Shown one piece after another: positions 24,505-41,200 of a DNA stretch of 64,000 nt (the stretch's first letter is position 1; every line of letters begins with the position of its first letter). The position numbers and the translations under genes are program-made. A model generated the notes under the pieces. The model was not told the DNA's origin and made no database searches. It saw only the letters and a program-made list of their open reading frames with translations. Source of the stretch: Omphiscola glabra (taxonomy: Eukaryota; Mollusca; Gastropoda; Lymnaeidae); the NCBI GenBank assembly GCA_964017045.1, contig OZ024808.1:12740284-12804283 (forward strand). The letters run 5' to 3'.

Positions 24505-24655
24505 TGTGGTACCTCATTAGGTTAGGTTTAGGGATAGATTTAGGGTCCAGGTTAGGGTGAGGGATACATTTAGGAAGTTTTTTCATTATTTTTAAACGTT
24601 TTATTCTTAATTTTATGTCAAGTTGGCGGCCATGTTAAAAAAACGCGGTACGATC
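24505..24655. repeat. Telomere-like internal repeat element, copy 1
   Basis: It holds GGTTAGGTTTAGGGATAGAT and a further related unit. These are followed by TTTTTAAACGTTTTATTC and GGCGGCCATGTT. The same order appears, reversed, at 56331-56524 and 57525-57750. It lies in the 5'UTR intron of HSPA5. Confidence 0.65.
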
Positions 24656-25272
24656 TATACGAATTTACCAAAGCTTTATTACACATACTTAAAATTTTCC
24701 CCTAATTTTGATAAAATCAGGAATATTAATTAAATAGGTGTATTAAATCATGAAGAAATACGCTTTGATTCAAACTTTGGATTAGTTTGGCATCAGGTTT
24801 TTGCGACAAACAAGTTGATTTTAAGAAATCTTAATATACACAACTGTCATGCTTTATTACAAACCATCATATATTACTAGCAGTAATATTTGAACAATTA
24901 TTTGCCATTAGCAAATCATGTAACATTATTTTTATTTAGACTATTGCTCTGTAAGGCACCTTTTATTACATGTTCTACCACCAACTAAAAATCAGTCATT
25001 AAAGTATACAAGTATTAAGGTCTTCAAAGACAGCAGCCATAGCCATTACTGGGAGTTAAAAGTTTCAGGCTCATGTCAACTGATAAACATTGTTCATTAA
25101 ATTATCTTTTGTGTGTAAGTTTATGAAGGTAACAATAACAGTGATAGACAAACAGAATCTTAATTTAGATTTTATTATTATGCTCTCTATATAATTTTTT
25201 CAATGCATCCTTTTTTTCTCTCTTTAGAGTGCCATTAATAATTATCTATTTGGAAGTATAATCTGCATTATC

Positions 25273-29062
<3,790 letters not shown>

Positions 29063-29950
29063 GAACACTATACTTTTAGGACTTAAAGACTGCTATTTTT
29101 ACAATTTAGGTAATGTTTTGATTGGTCATTTTTGAAATCTCTATTTTTATTTGTATAATTTTGAGACTCATGATCAAGATGTGCTGTGGGCTATATTTGA
29201 ATTGTTGAAAGCTGGACTAAATGGCCTGGTGCAGGCTCTAGGCTTGAATTATGAAATGTCACCAGTCTTAAGTTTCCACTGAATAATTTGGTTCTCTTAT
29301 TTAGTTTGTAAGAGCTTGTGCATTCATGCATGGTAGAATATGGGTTTTGTCCATTAATAAAGTTGCATTTTTCATTTTTTTTGAAAGGAATGACTGCTCT
29401 CAAATCATTCATTTGTATTATTGCAAGTGAAGTTTAATATTCTCCCCCCAAGTATTCTAAAATGATCATATATTGTTGCTAAGTAACAACATGGGTATTT
29501 TCCTGTTCTCAAGGAATTATTTGGATGTGTGGGTGCTAAAGGTGGAAGAAGTGCATGTAAAATGGGCCCAAAGTTATGTCTTGTTTTAAAGTTGGTGTAA
29601 ATGATTGTATAGTGAAAGTGACTTTGCTAACAGTTCATGAGAAGGATATGTTGGCTGATTTCCCACACTGTATTATATTTGTCCATTTGGAATGGATGTT
29701 TGTGAAATTGAATTTTGTGTGAAGCTCTCAAAATGTTGCAATTCTCTATTTATGTGAAGTGAATGAACTTTATTTATGATGGTGTGGTGTTAAGTTGCAT
29801 GAGGGTTTTAAAAAAAAACAAACTCATCAAATATGTTCATCTGTTTCATTCATTAAAAAATAAACATGTATTGAAATTTGTCATTCCTGACATGGTTAGA
29901 ATCCAGTGTTAATAAGGATCATTTTGAATAAATGTTGAATTTGTTCCAAT
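29063..29950 (+). other. HSPA5: HSPA5 3'UTR with candidate poly(A) signals
   Basis: AATAAA hexamers occur at 29356-29361, 29859-29864 and 29927-29932, with another at about 30823. Any could end the transcript; the sequence alone does not choose. Confidence 0.5.
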
Positions 29951-31130
29951 TAAAATGTGTTAATTCTTTTTAACATTGTTCTTAAAAAAACTCATAATGG
30001 TATTTTAAATGTGCACTGTCACGGTTGGGAGAAATATATCACTGTTTTCAGAACATATATTATTGGTAAGGTACCCATTTTACCAGCTCACTTGGTTTGT
30101 ATTAGTCATTGAGTGTGCAAGTTGTGATAAAGTACTTTTGTAAGCTCAGTTCACTGGCTGCTGTGTTCAATTTCCATTCTGGGAACTTCAGTACTAAATA
30201 TTTAAAGAAGCTGCTTGGAGATTATTATTCAACCAGCAGAAATTTTAAAATAAATTATCTATTTAGGTACTGTAGTTTTAAAAAATGTATACTACTGGTA
30301 CAAGAACAGATGCAAGTTCAAATGCTTGTTTATTGAAAGCCAATACTGTGACCATTTGGATACATAGTTAACAATATATTTAATTGTAATTCCAGAATGC
30401 AGAATTTAAAATAAGATTCTGATTTAGTTTGGGGAAGTGGAATGAGCTAATTCCCTTTAAAAAATTTATTTTAGTTACTCTAGCCTTAGCAACATGGTGT
30501 TGAACATGATTTTACTTTTACTACTGTAATTTAAAAAGTAACTTTGAAAAAAAATAAGTTGCCACCAAGCCATTCCATGGCATGAAATAAAAAATGCTCT
30601 AATTTTATCATCTCACAATATATTGCAAAATCCATTAAATTATAAATTTATTATCTCATCCAGTTATGTTAGTGTGGTGTAAGACTGTTCAATCTGCACA
30701 TAAATTCCTAGAAGTTAGCACTAATTGGTATTCTTATAAAGTGGTTACTTGAACTTGAATGCATGTATAGTCAAATTACTTGTATATGGGAAGTTCAACC
30801 AATGTTATTTCTATCTGGAGCAATAAAGAACATCCTTCATTTGTATGTTGTTTAAAAAGATTCATTATTATTTAGTCATTTACATCCTATGTCTTTTTTT
30901 TTTAAAGAGAATCATGAAAAGAATAAGGACTAAAAGGTTCCAAAGGATGTGACCAGAAAAACTTTGAGAACACCTGTTCTAGATGAACAACCATTTTCAG
31001 TTTCCTACTCAAAATAATTACCATGGGAGAATTTTGTATTTGACTTGTCTATTGTTTTTAAATAATGAAATTGCAACACATTTTTCTTTGTCAAACTTAA
31101 GTGTCAATAATTTTAATGTCTTTGCACTGA
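29951..31130. other. Convergent intergenic stretch HSPA5/PPP1R10
   Basis: About 1.2 kb between the two 3' ends. No gene, repeat or RNA structure is recognised. The short open frame at 30109-30336 has no protein character. Confidence 0.5.
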
Positions 31131-32253
31131 AGAATTTATTTACAGCAACATCAATTTGATAAAGAACTGCTGACTTGCAACATTCTGTACATTATCTACA
31201 TAAAGATTTGGCACTACACATTCAAAGTCATTCATACTCTTTTTATGAATATATTCAGCTAGGCCAAATCATCCAATGAAAAATAATCCTTAGCTCCAAT
31301 AATGCATACCGGCAGCTTCATACAATTTGAAATGAAAGAAGCAAGCAGATAAAGAGCTACATATTTACCAATACTTGTTATTTTCTGTTAATGATTAGAA
31401 ATAATGACATGTTATATATTTCTCATAGTACCGGTACAAGCCAAATACCTTTACTGGTATCAAAAGTAAATGTAACAATCAAACAGTTCAGATATGAAGT
31501 ACAATGTTGCAGTTAAAGACATTTCTAAGTTTCATTATATTTACATGTTTATTTGTCATAAAAGATGATGATTTAACTTTTTACAGAATCTCTAGTTTCA
31601 TGTACACAAAAAAAGTTATGACTCATCCCATTTCAAACAACTGATAATATTAATATTAAGTAAACATTTAAAAAATTTTTTATTGTTAGAACTCTTAAGC
31701 ACTCATGCAGAAATAGTCACACCCAAGCAATATCTTGTCTACCAGGACAAGCTACCTGCTAAGTATCCATCCAACAATTATTACTCAATTCAACCCTATA
31801 AAAATGGAAACCAGTCCTCTTAAAAGGAAAATAAAATTTAGTTTTTTTAAGTCTATCAAAGTGTATTTGCAGACTGTATAAACAAAACAAAAAAGTTTTC
31901 AATTTTAATACATACTAATACTACATAATTGTCTTTTCTTCACATTGGCAAAGACAGCTCATGGAGTAATGCCCAAAAATAATTTTGAGATGCCCACCCT
32001 TGACAACAGAGTAATAATACATTAGAGGACATACTTTTTGAACACATTAATTTTCCCCCTCCAATCTAAAAAAAAATCAAATCCAGTAGTGAAGTATACG
32101 GTTGAAAGTGGAATGTCATCATCCAAACTTCCTTCATCTTTGTGGAGCTGATAGAAAATAATGAATTTAATTTTTCCTTTCCTTTACTATTTCCTCATTA
32201 AAGATTTTGAGCATGTGACAATTAATTGTAAAAACCTAATACCTAATCCAATG
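31131..32253 (-). other. PPP1R10: PPP1R10 3'UTR (estimated)
   Basis: AATAAA on the minus strand at 31135-31140 would give a 3'UTR of about 1.1 kb after the stop codon at 32254-32256. Other hexamers are possible. A TACCGGTA palindrome lies at 31429. Confidence 0.4.
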
Positions 32254-35200
32254 CTATGAATTAGGTCCAGGGTGAATAAATTGACAAACATCACCATACT
32301 TGCAATTTCCTTTCTTAACATAAAACTGACAAACTACATTTCGTGGGCCACCTGTAAAGACAAAGAAAGAGGACAGTTAATTCTTCATAGCTTTAGTTAG
32401 TTAATTATAATCAGTCTAATTTTTTATCTAGAGAAAGAACAACCACAGAAAGAACAACGGTGATATAAATTTAAACTTTATGAGACTATTCATGAACATC
32501 AACATTTTATAAGAGATGAAAACAATACATTTCATCATATTACTATTATGTGATATCTTTACTTGAAATTTAACACCTACCTCTTTTTCCATAAGGTCTG
32601 GATCTACCCCTCCACTGGCCATGAGGTCCTCCCATGCGCATGCCCCCACCACCACCTCCACCCATGTAATAGTTGCCACCCATTCCACCTGGATTATTGC
32701 TCATCATGGGACCAGGAGCTGAAGTAGAAAAGAATAAACACATCTTACTCATAACTAAATAATTCTATTTTTTTCATATCTTACCCATGAAACTAACAAA
32801 TCTTGACCAATTTAATATTCAATGTCATAATGAATATATTTACATGGATCATAGTTTTCATTTTCATTAGAGACAACAAAATTTAAAAATGTTTCATGAA
32901 GCAATTCTTGAATCTAATTGATTAAAATACTTCATACTTAAATGGATCAAGAGCATGTACTAAAATACTGTTTACTAGATAACCAACAAGTGGCGTAGGA
33001 AGGGGGTGGTCTACCCCGGTCAGTACTTTTTTCTTCATATGGAGGGGCCGCATTTTTGGCCAACTGCAGAATTTTTTCATAGATGAGGGTGGAAAAAATC
33101 CTGACCTGCCCCTGTAGCACTAACTCTAGCTACTCCACTGTAACTGACTTCAAGACATAAGCTATGGGACTTGCAACCAGATGACAATTAGGTAATTATG
33201 TTTTATACGAAACCCCTATTCAATACATGATGACAATAAAGCCATGATTAAGCAATGGGCATCTTGCATGCCTCTTGACAAACAAATAATGGGTTTTAAT
33301 TAGTAAGGTTCCTCCCTAACTATGGATAAATAGCTAGGTAAAATGGATTTATAGCCAAGTAAGGCGGCTAATCTAAAGGGGAAATTAACCCTGTGTAAAA
33401 AACCTCAACAACAAAAAAACCCCAAAACAACTCAACCAATGAATTGTGGGGACAGTAGCCATTTTGGTATAGAATAGGAATCAGCTGAACACGCAAAAAT
33501 AGATTTGGTCTTATAGCCAAATTCAAAACTTAAAAAAAACTCTGCAATTAACAAAATACACTTACCAGGCATGTTTGGTCTCATGTTGCTACCCATCATG
33601 TTGAAACCTGGAGGAGCTGAGCCTAGTAATCCATGACGTGGATTCCCCATCTGATTGGGTCCCATAAATCGGGGCCCCATATTGGGATCCATGCCATTTC
33701 CAGTCACTGAGTTGATTAAATTACTAAGGCCTAAAAAAAACAGATATTATTTGATTTTTTTTAAAAATGTGACTTTTTATTTTTGTATGAAAAGGTAAAG
33801 CCTTAAAAAGGTAAGAAAAAACAATACTTAATATAAGCTTTGCAGCAATAAAGACATTAGAACCAGAATAGAAAATGCGAGTGGAGCATTAAACACACTA
33901 AATAAGATATAGATAGATGTGAGGGGAGCATTCAGCGTAACTAAATAAGACATAGAGAAATGTGAGGGGAGCATTCAGCACACTAAATAAGATAAAGGCA
34001 GACTGTGAATGGAGCGTTAAAAAATTTTATGAGACAGATTATGTCATGGATAAAGGCCTCAGAAAGAGATAGTATAACCTTGGGATATACCAAAAGTCCC
34101 TTAACTATGGAGCTGACGAATATTCTGAGCTGATTTGAAATGGAAAACATCCCGTCTTTTGATTATATAAATTAGTGATGGGACGATGAATTGGAATCGT
34201 ATCGGAATAATAAAAATATAGGGATTTTTTCAAAGCATCGGGAATCGGTATCGGAGCTGAATAATTCAGACCCGATTCCGATACCAAAACAATTCTTAAC
34301 TGATTAACTGAGAAACCGTTTAGAACCAATAACTGGAGAGATGCTTATGTTTTTGCACTATAAATTGCGAGGGCTTCACTTTGACTATGTTTAAATGAAT
34401 ATTCTTACTATCAACTGATTGAACTGAATGAAGTTTTTCTCATGAAAATGGAATTATTTATATTATTTTGAACTCAATACTACATCTTTGTATTATTAAA
34501 ATGGAATTATTGATAGATGTGTTTATATAAAATCTTTCCAATACATTGTTATCTAGCATATTGTAAAGCTTCAATAGCAAGTTAATAAACTTTTCTAATC
34601 AATTCTCAACTTTTATATTAATTAAATATGTTAATACCTGGGCACAGTAATACATATATGTAATAATGGCCAGGAATCAGAATCGGAATTGTTTCGGGAA
34701 TCGGGATAATTGGGTAGAATCTGAATCGTATCAGAATCGTTAAAAATTTTGGTATCGTCCCATCACTAATATAAATGTCTACTTATGATACGTATAAATG
34801 TTTACATTAGTGTATTATTACCTGGAATCTGGTTTTTAAAGGGCTCTAAAGCAGTGAGAATTCTATCCATCAGCATCCCACTGTCTTGTGGATTTGTATT
34901 TTGCTGAAATAAATATGGATTATCAATTACTTATGCATAATTAAAAGTGATAATTGCATTAACTGCAAAGATCAGAAATATTACTTGAATTAAAAGAATG
35001 GATCTCCAGTAAGCATTAGCTTTAAATGTATAATGATGCCCCTTTGATACATATTATGTATAATGTCTTATAAGTGTGTGGGGGGGGGGGGGTTCCGTTA
35101 AAAGAAGTATTTATGTTGACTATAGTCATTTAAAAAAGAAGTATCTATGATGACTTTATTTTTTTACATGGATAATTTTAAAATAATTATTTCAAACATT

Positions 35201-38200
35201 TTATCAATTATAAGTGCATATTCTTAATTACAAAATAAATTCAATGTAGAAAATGACCCCTAAAAATTACTTATTACAGGTTGGCAAAAATATGTGTAAA
35301 TTCTATTTTAAAACTTTATAATAAAGTTGTGCTATTTGTAAACTAAAACAACAAAAACATTTGTTAAAATGATCAACTTGTAGAACTGTGTCTTCCCTAA
35401 GATCCAACACCCATTCAGATATGTTGATACTAAATTGGCTATTCAGGATGTTTGCTGAAAAACAACCCTGGAATATATATAAAATTATTTCTGACTCTTC
35501 AAATGTTTTTTTTCAAAAAAAGTTTGATTAAAAATGATAAATTAAACATATTTAAGATACAAATGGTCTTCCATCTTACCAATACACTGGCAAGCATTCC
35601 TTGAAGATTTTGCACAACGGGGTCTCTGCTTTCCTGAGCCTGCTGTTGTAAGGTGCTGAGTATATGACTGATGGCAGGTGGCAGATTCATGTTTCCCATT
35701 GCGTTGCCACCCATATTGTTATTCATGTTCCCACCAATGATGTTGGCAGACATGTTCATTAGAGGTCCAACCATGGGACCAACTTGATTTATGGGAGGCA
35801 CATGACTTTGAAGTGGGAGTCCTCCAAATTCAGGATCATATGGTAATGAAGACGGGTCATTAAATTTATATGTGTGCTCATATTCGGTACATGAACCATT
35901 TTCCTGAATGAGTATAAAAAAACAGTAACATAATTATTTATTGAATAATTTCATTCCTGAAAGTGATTGGCAATGTTAATTTATTATAATTAGTTACAAT
36001 TTAGAAATAAATGGCTAAATAAAAACGTAATAAACTAAAAGAACTTACATCTTCCAGTGGAATGATTTGGGTCTCAAGTTTATCACCAGAGTTTTCCAGA
36101 TCTGGTTCAGCAGGTGTATCTGGTACCCTAGTACAAAGAATTAAAAGCAATGTTTAATAAACTATAACGTCAACTAGGAAGCTCTCTGTGATATTAAATA
36201 TTGAATTTTCAATATAATTATTGTATTCAGTGGAAGATTCCAGGGTGGGAATCCATGCCTGAGTGTGCCCTATCTTTTTTTGGGTCAGATTGATGGCATG
36301 AAAATGTAAAGATAAATGTTTACAGGATTACCACTTCTTGTTGTGATGAGGTTGTAGGAGTGAAAGTGCCAAGATAAATGAGGATTACATCTAATTGTTG
36401 GGATCAGATTGGAGGTACATTTAAAGACTGCTAGTTAAGAAAATAACCATGGCTATACTCTATATGTATTGATATCAAGTCTATGGGCAGGACAGTTCCA
36501 TGTGCCATTTGGAGGGTTGGATGTCACTATAAGTCCAGGATTTAATGAGATCTAATCTTGTTCAACTTAATCCTTATTATCTGCCCTAGCTAAAAAGGTG
36601 TTCACTTCTGCAACTTTCTCCAAGTTCCTGATTGGACAGTATTTATGGACACCATAAAAATGTGTTAAATATTCTTTTCATAAAAAGAAAACATTGACCC
36701 CCTAATATGAAAAGATGTTAAAATCTATAAATAATATTTTGCTCAAAATTTTTAGCAAAATTTTCAACCAATGGTATTTTTGGTCCATTCATTGCCGGGT
36801 TTTATAGAAAGTGGGTAAAAACGTACAAGCCAAAACTTATAGAAAAATTGGGAAACTATCATATTAATTAAAAGATTATTATTTTTTACTTGTTCGCTAC
36901 AAGTTGTATCTCTGCTGGTATTGGCATACAACCATGACATCATAAAATTGTAGATTGTATGTCACATTCGTAAGAGTGACCAGGTCTGTTACATTTTATT
37001 AGTTGGATTAATAGATGCAGTGTTGTCTATTACATCTGATTGTTTGGGACTAATGGTTTGGTTAAAGAAGAGTGCACACAGTACAATTAGCTCCATGTAA
37101 TGATACTCACTTGTTAAAGAAGAGCGCACACAGTACAATTAGCTCCCTGTCCATCTGTATCTGTTTCTCTACACTGTTACATCCTGACTCTACTACCACA
37201 ATCACATTGTCGATAGGTTTGGGGCGTTTCCACTGATGAGGGAGAAGTATGTGGAGTAAAACAAAATGTATAGCACTAAAAAATACTAATTAACTTTACT
37301 TTCTGGGGCAAACAACAGTCATAATTCCATAATTTGTGCAATTATTATACTAATAAGAAACTACATTACCATCTTTTGCAGAAAGATGAATGCTGATGAC
37401 AATTATGCTGTGAAAACAGCCATTTTCAATATTAAGCAGTCTAACAACACCACAAGAAATATGTTGGCTACATTTAACTACACAACTCTAATGCTCTGTT
37501 CACACGATCGAATTTGCTTCAAATTTTTGTATGAATGAACTATTTTGTACATGTTTTCCTTTTTTAGACAAAAATGAGAATTTGATCAAATAGTAATTTG
37601 AAAGTTGTGACAAGGCTTCATACAAAAATTGCATCAAATGTATGATCGAAAATTTGATCGTGTGAACCGAGCATAAACCTCTACACTTATTTATAAACAT
37701 TCAACAGTTTCAGACATACACGAGTACCTTCCTATTCCAAGTTTTAATGATATAATTATACAATTTAAATACTTGACCATAGATAATTATACAATTTAAA
37801 TACTTGACCATAGAAAAATCAAATTAATAACATGGCAGATATTTGATAAACATTCAAGATATTTTTATTGTATATGGCCAAACTTAGGGCTGGTTACATT
37901 AACTCTGGCTACAACAGCAATCTTGCTAATGGGGGTGGGGGTGTGTGGTGTCATCACTTACCTGTAATACCTCCACCATTGTGTCATTATTAAATCTTTT
38001 AGCTGATTCCATAGCCTGAAATGATCAGTAAATTGTGAATCAACATTGTTTTCATTTTGACAGTAAAGACAGCTATGATAGATGTACATTGTTTTCATTT
38101 TGACAGTAAAGACAGCTATGATAGATGTACATTGTTTTCATTTTGACAGTAAGACAGCTATGATAGATGTACATTGTTTTTATTTTGACAGTAAAGACAG

Positions 38201-41200
38201 CTATGATAGATGTACATTGTTTTCATTTTGACAGTAAAGACAGCTATGATAGATGTACATTGTTTTCATTTTGACAGTAAAGACATCTATGATAGATGTA
38301 AATTGTTTTTATTTTGACAGTAAAGACAGCTATGATAGATGTACATTGTTTTCATTTTGACAGTAAAGACAGCTATGATAATGTACATTGTTTTCATTTT
38401 GACAGTAAAGACAGCTATGATAGATGTACATTGTTTTTATTTTGATGGCAAAGGCAGCTATGTTAGGTGTACATTTATCTGACAAAACATGACATTTGGC
38501 CGATAGAATGTCTGTAATTTGTAATATAAAAATAATCTGGTTTTAATTTGAAACTTACCCTTCGATCTAGCATCATCTCCTCTTTCTTCATTTCATTAAA
38601 CGTTTTTGGTCTATTTACATTTTCTGAAGAGGAAAAAACATATCATATGAATTAGCCAAGTTGAGAAAAAAAAAATTGAATTATTAACAGTTAGATGTAA
38701 AAATGATAGAAAATTACCAACAGTTTGAAGTATAGCAGAACAATAAAAGAGACAAATCTGCTGACCTCTCTCTGTTTCATCCAATTCGAAATAAAAGTAT
38801 TCCTCTAAATTGGTTTCTCTTGCCCAAGTGACATTCTTTTTGGGTTTCTTTACTTTAACAGGTTTCGGATCACTATCCAGAGAAACATCACCGGAAATCA
38901 ATTCTCCCTCTGGCTTAGACTCTGTTAAAGAAAATGGTCAAACATTAATATCAAGTTAGAAAATCTTGACGACAGTGAAAATTATTTGTTTAAAAACTTT
39001 AATGTTGTTCTTTTGTGTTGAATATGAATTATTATTAGCATTCCTCCCTCTCTTTTGTTTGACTGATAATTGAATCCCTACCAGAGAGGCGCACTATCAA
39101 ATTTTTCAATTAGCTACTCTTATTCAGTGGCACATTAAAACATTTGATTTAAGGGGGATAATAGTTTAATTTGCTAACTTTTAGTTAAATAAATGACTAT
39201 TATGAAAGAAAAGAAGGCAATGCAATCACAGGAATGAAGAAATGACCTGTAATTTTTTCCTCGGATGTAGATGACGTCTGATCATCAAATTTGCCTTCCC
39301 CTTCCTCATCTGTTTGCATAACTTCTAGAGCTGGTGGCAGGTCTTCATTTTCATCCTTTTCTCTGTCTTTCTTGCTATTTGTGCTTTCTGGCATATCCTC
39401 TAAAGTATCACGGTAAAACTGCACAAGAACCATTTAAAATTTTGATAAAAATGGGTATATCCTTTCAAAACAAAGAATTATTGTAGTTGAAAAATATAAT
39501 GGTCACACGTAAAGATGCTTGAAAGACAATTTATTCAAATATAATACAAATTAGTTAAAATAATTATATTTATTTTGTGATACAGAAAAAAACCTATATT
39601 CCTGAAAATTGATTAAGTGATTAATGCCAATGAATATAACTTAAACAGCCTATGATATAATTTTTGCTGCTCATTTCTGATAAATTATTTTGATAATTAT
39701 TAACTTACAGAAGGCACAGATGGTAATTTCTGGGCCATAACTGTGGTGGGAGAGAGCAATGGTGGGGAGGTGGGTCCTGCCTCACTAGACTGTGTACTGG
39801 GTGGGGGAGATGTACCAGATGGCGAGGAAGCTGAAGGTGGGGACGTCGCAGATGATCCCCTTATCAGCAAGGGAGTCGTTGACATGGGTGATGGTGAAAC
39901 CAGCAGCTTCTTTTTCCTCTTCAGTCCTCCAGGAAGTGTGGACTGCTGAAGAGCGGTCATGAAGACATTGCTTTCTTGAATTTCATGAGCTGGAGCTGTG
40001 GAATTAAATGAAAATAAGGGTTTGTCACTAGTAAATAAAAGTTGCAGCAGTAAATAAAAGAATCAAATATATTAAATGAGCATTATTTAAAAGGAAAGTG
40101 GTATAAAACAAAGAAATAAGAAGAGGGGGATAGAAAACACCCAACAAAAGTCCTTCTTTCTTCCTGTTTACAATACACAAATTCATTAACATTTTGCAAA
40201 ATATACACGTTTTTAAGTATGTGACCTTTTGCACAACAAGTTTCATAAAAAAGTTATCTAGTATTAAATTTTATCATTATTTTAATTTCAAGTGCCAAGT
40301 TTTTTTTACAAAAAAAAAAAAAAAAAAGAGGTAACTAATACCGTTTATACTCGTTCTAAAGCCAACTTTAAAAAAATAATTTTTTTTGGGCTGCCTCATG
40401 AGCAAGTCATAAGAGATTTTTATAATATACTCAATGTAAGTTGATTCAATTCAAGAAGACATAGATGAAAAAATTCGTTACCCGAAGTCACCTTAAAGCC
40501 ATTAAAAATAAAATTGGATAACAAGTTTTGTCTTCCTTTTACCACTATCATGTTTGGCTGTGCTTAAAATCTATCAAATACCTACTTGAAGAATAAAATG
40601 TCAGAATTTTTAGGCAGCAGCTAAAATATATTTCATGAACAGTCAGAGTAAGTCTTATTTTAAAAAGGTAGCAACATCTGACCCATATTTAATACCAGTT
40701 ACCAGACTGATAATGCAAACTTTGTAAATGATTGTTACAGCAGAAAATAGGCATGTATTTCTTTCCAAACGGTAATTATCTATTCTTGGAAATGTTCAGT
40801 TAGGTTAGACATGAAGCAAGTACCGGTACATGTCTTATACATTATACTGTATGCTTATTACTTGTATTGTATTGGTAACACTAGCATATTATTTTATGGG
40901 GTCGGCTTATGAGCAGGCTTTTTGTGGGTAAAACTAGGGGGTCGACTTAAGAACTCTTAGCGTTTAAAAAGAATATATAGATTAAACAAACCTTTTTTTG
41001 GTGGAATAATCTTGATTCTTCCATGAGTCACTTCAGGTGGTGTTGTTATGGCTGAATCAGAGCTAGCTGGTGTCAGGGTGGGCATAGTTAAATGAAGCCG
41101 TGGTTTCTTTTCTATTGTATCTTCACTTTTTGAATCCATGCTAAGAGAAACAGAAAATGTTCAATAAAAAAAGTCAGACTGACTTTTAATACAGTATATA

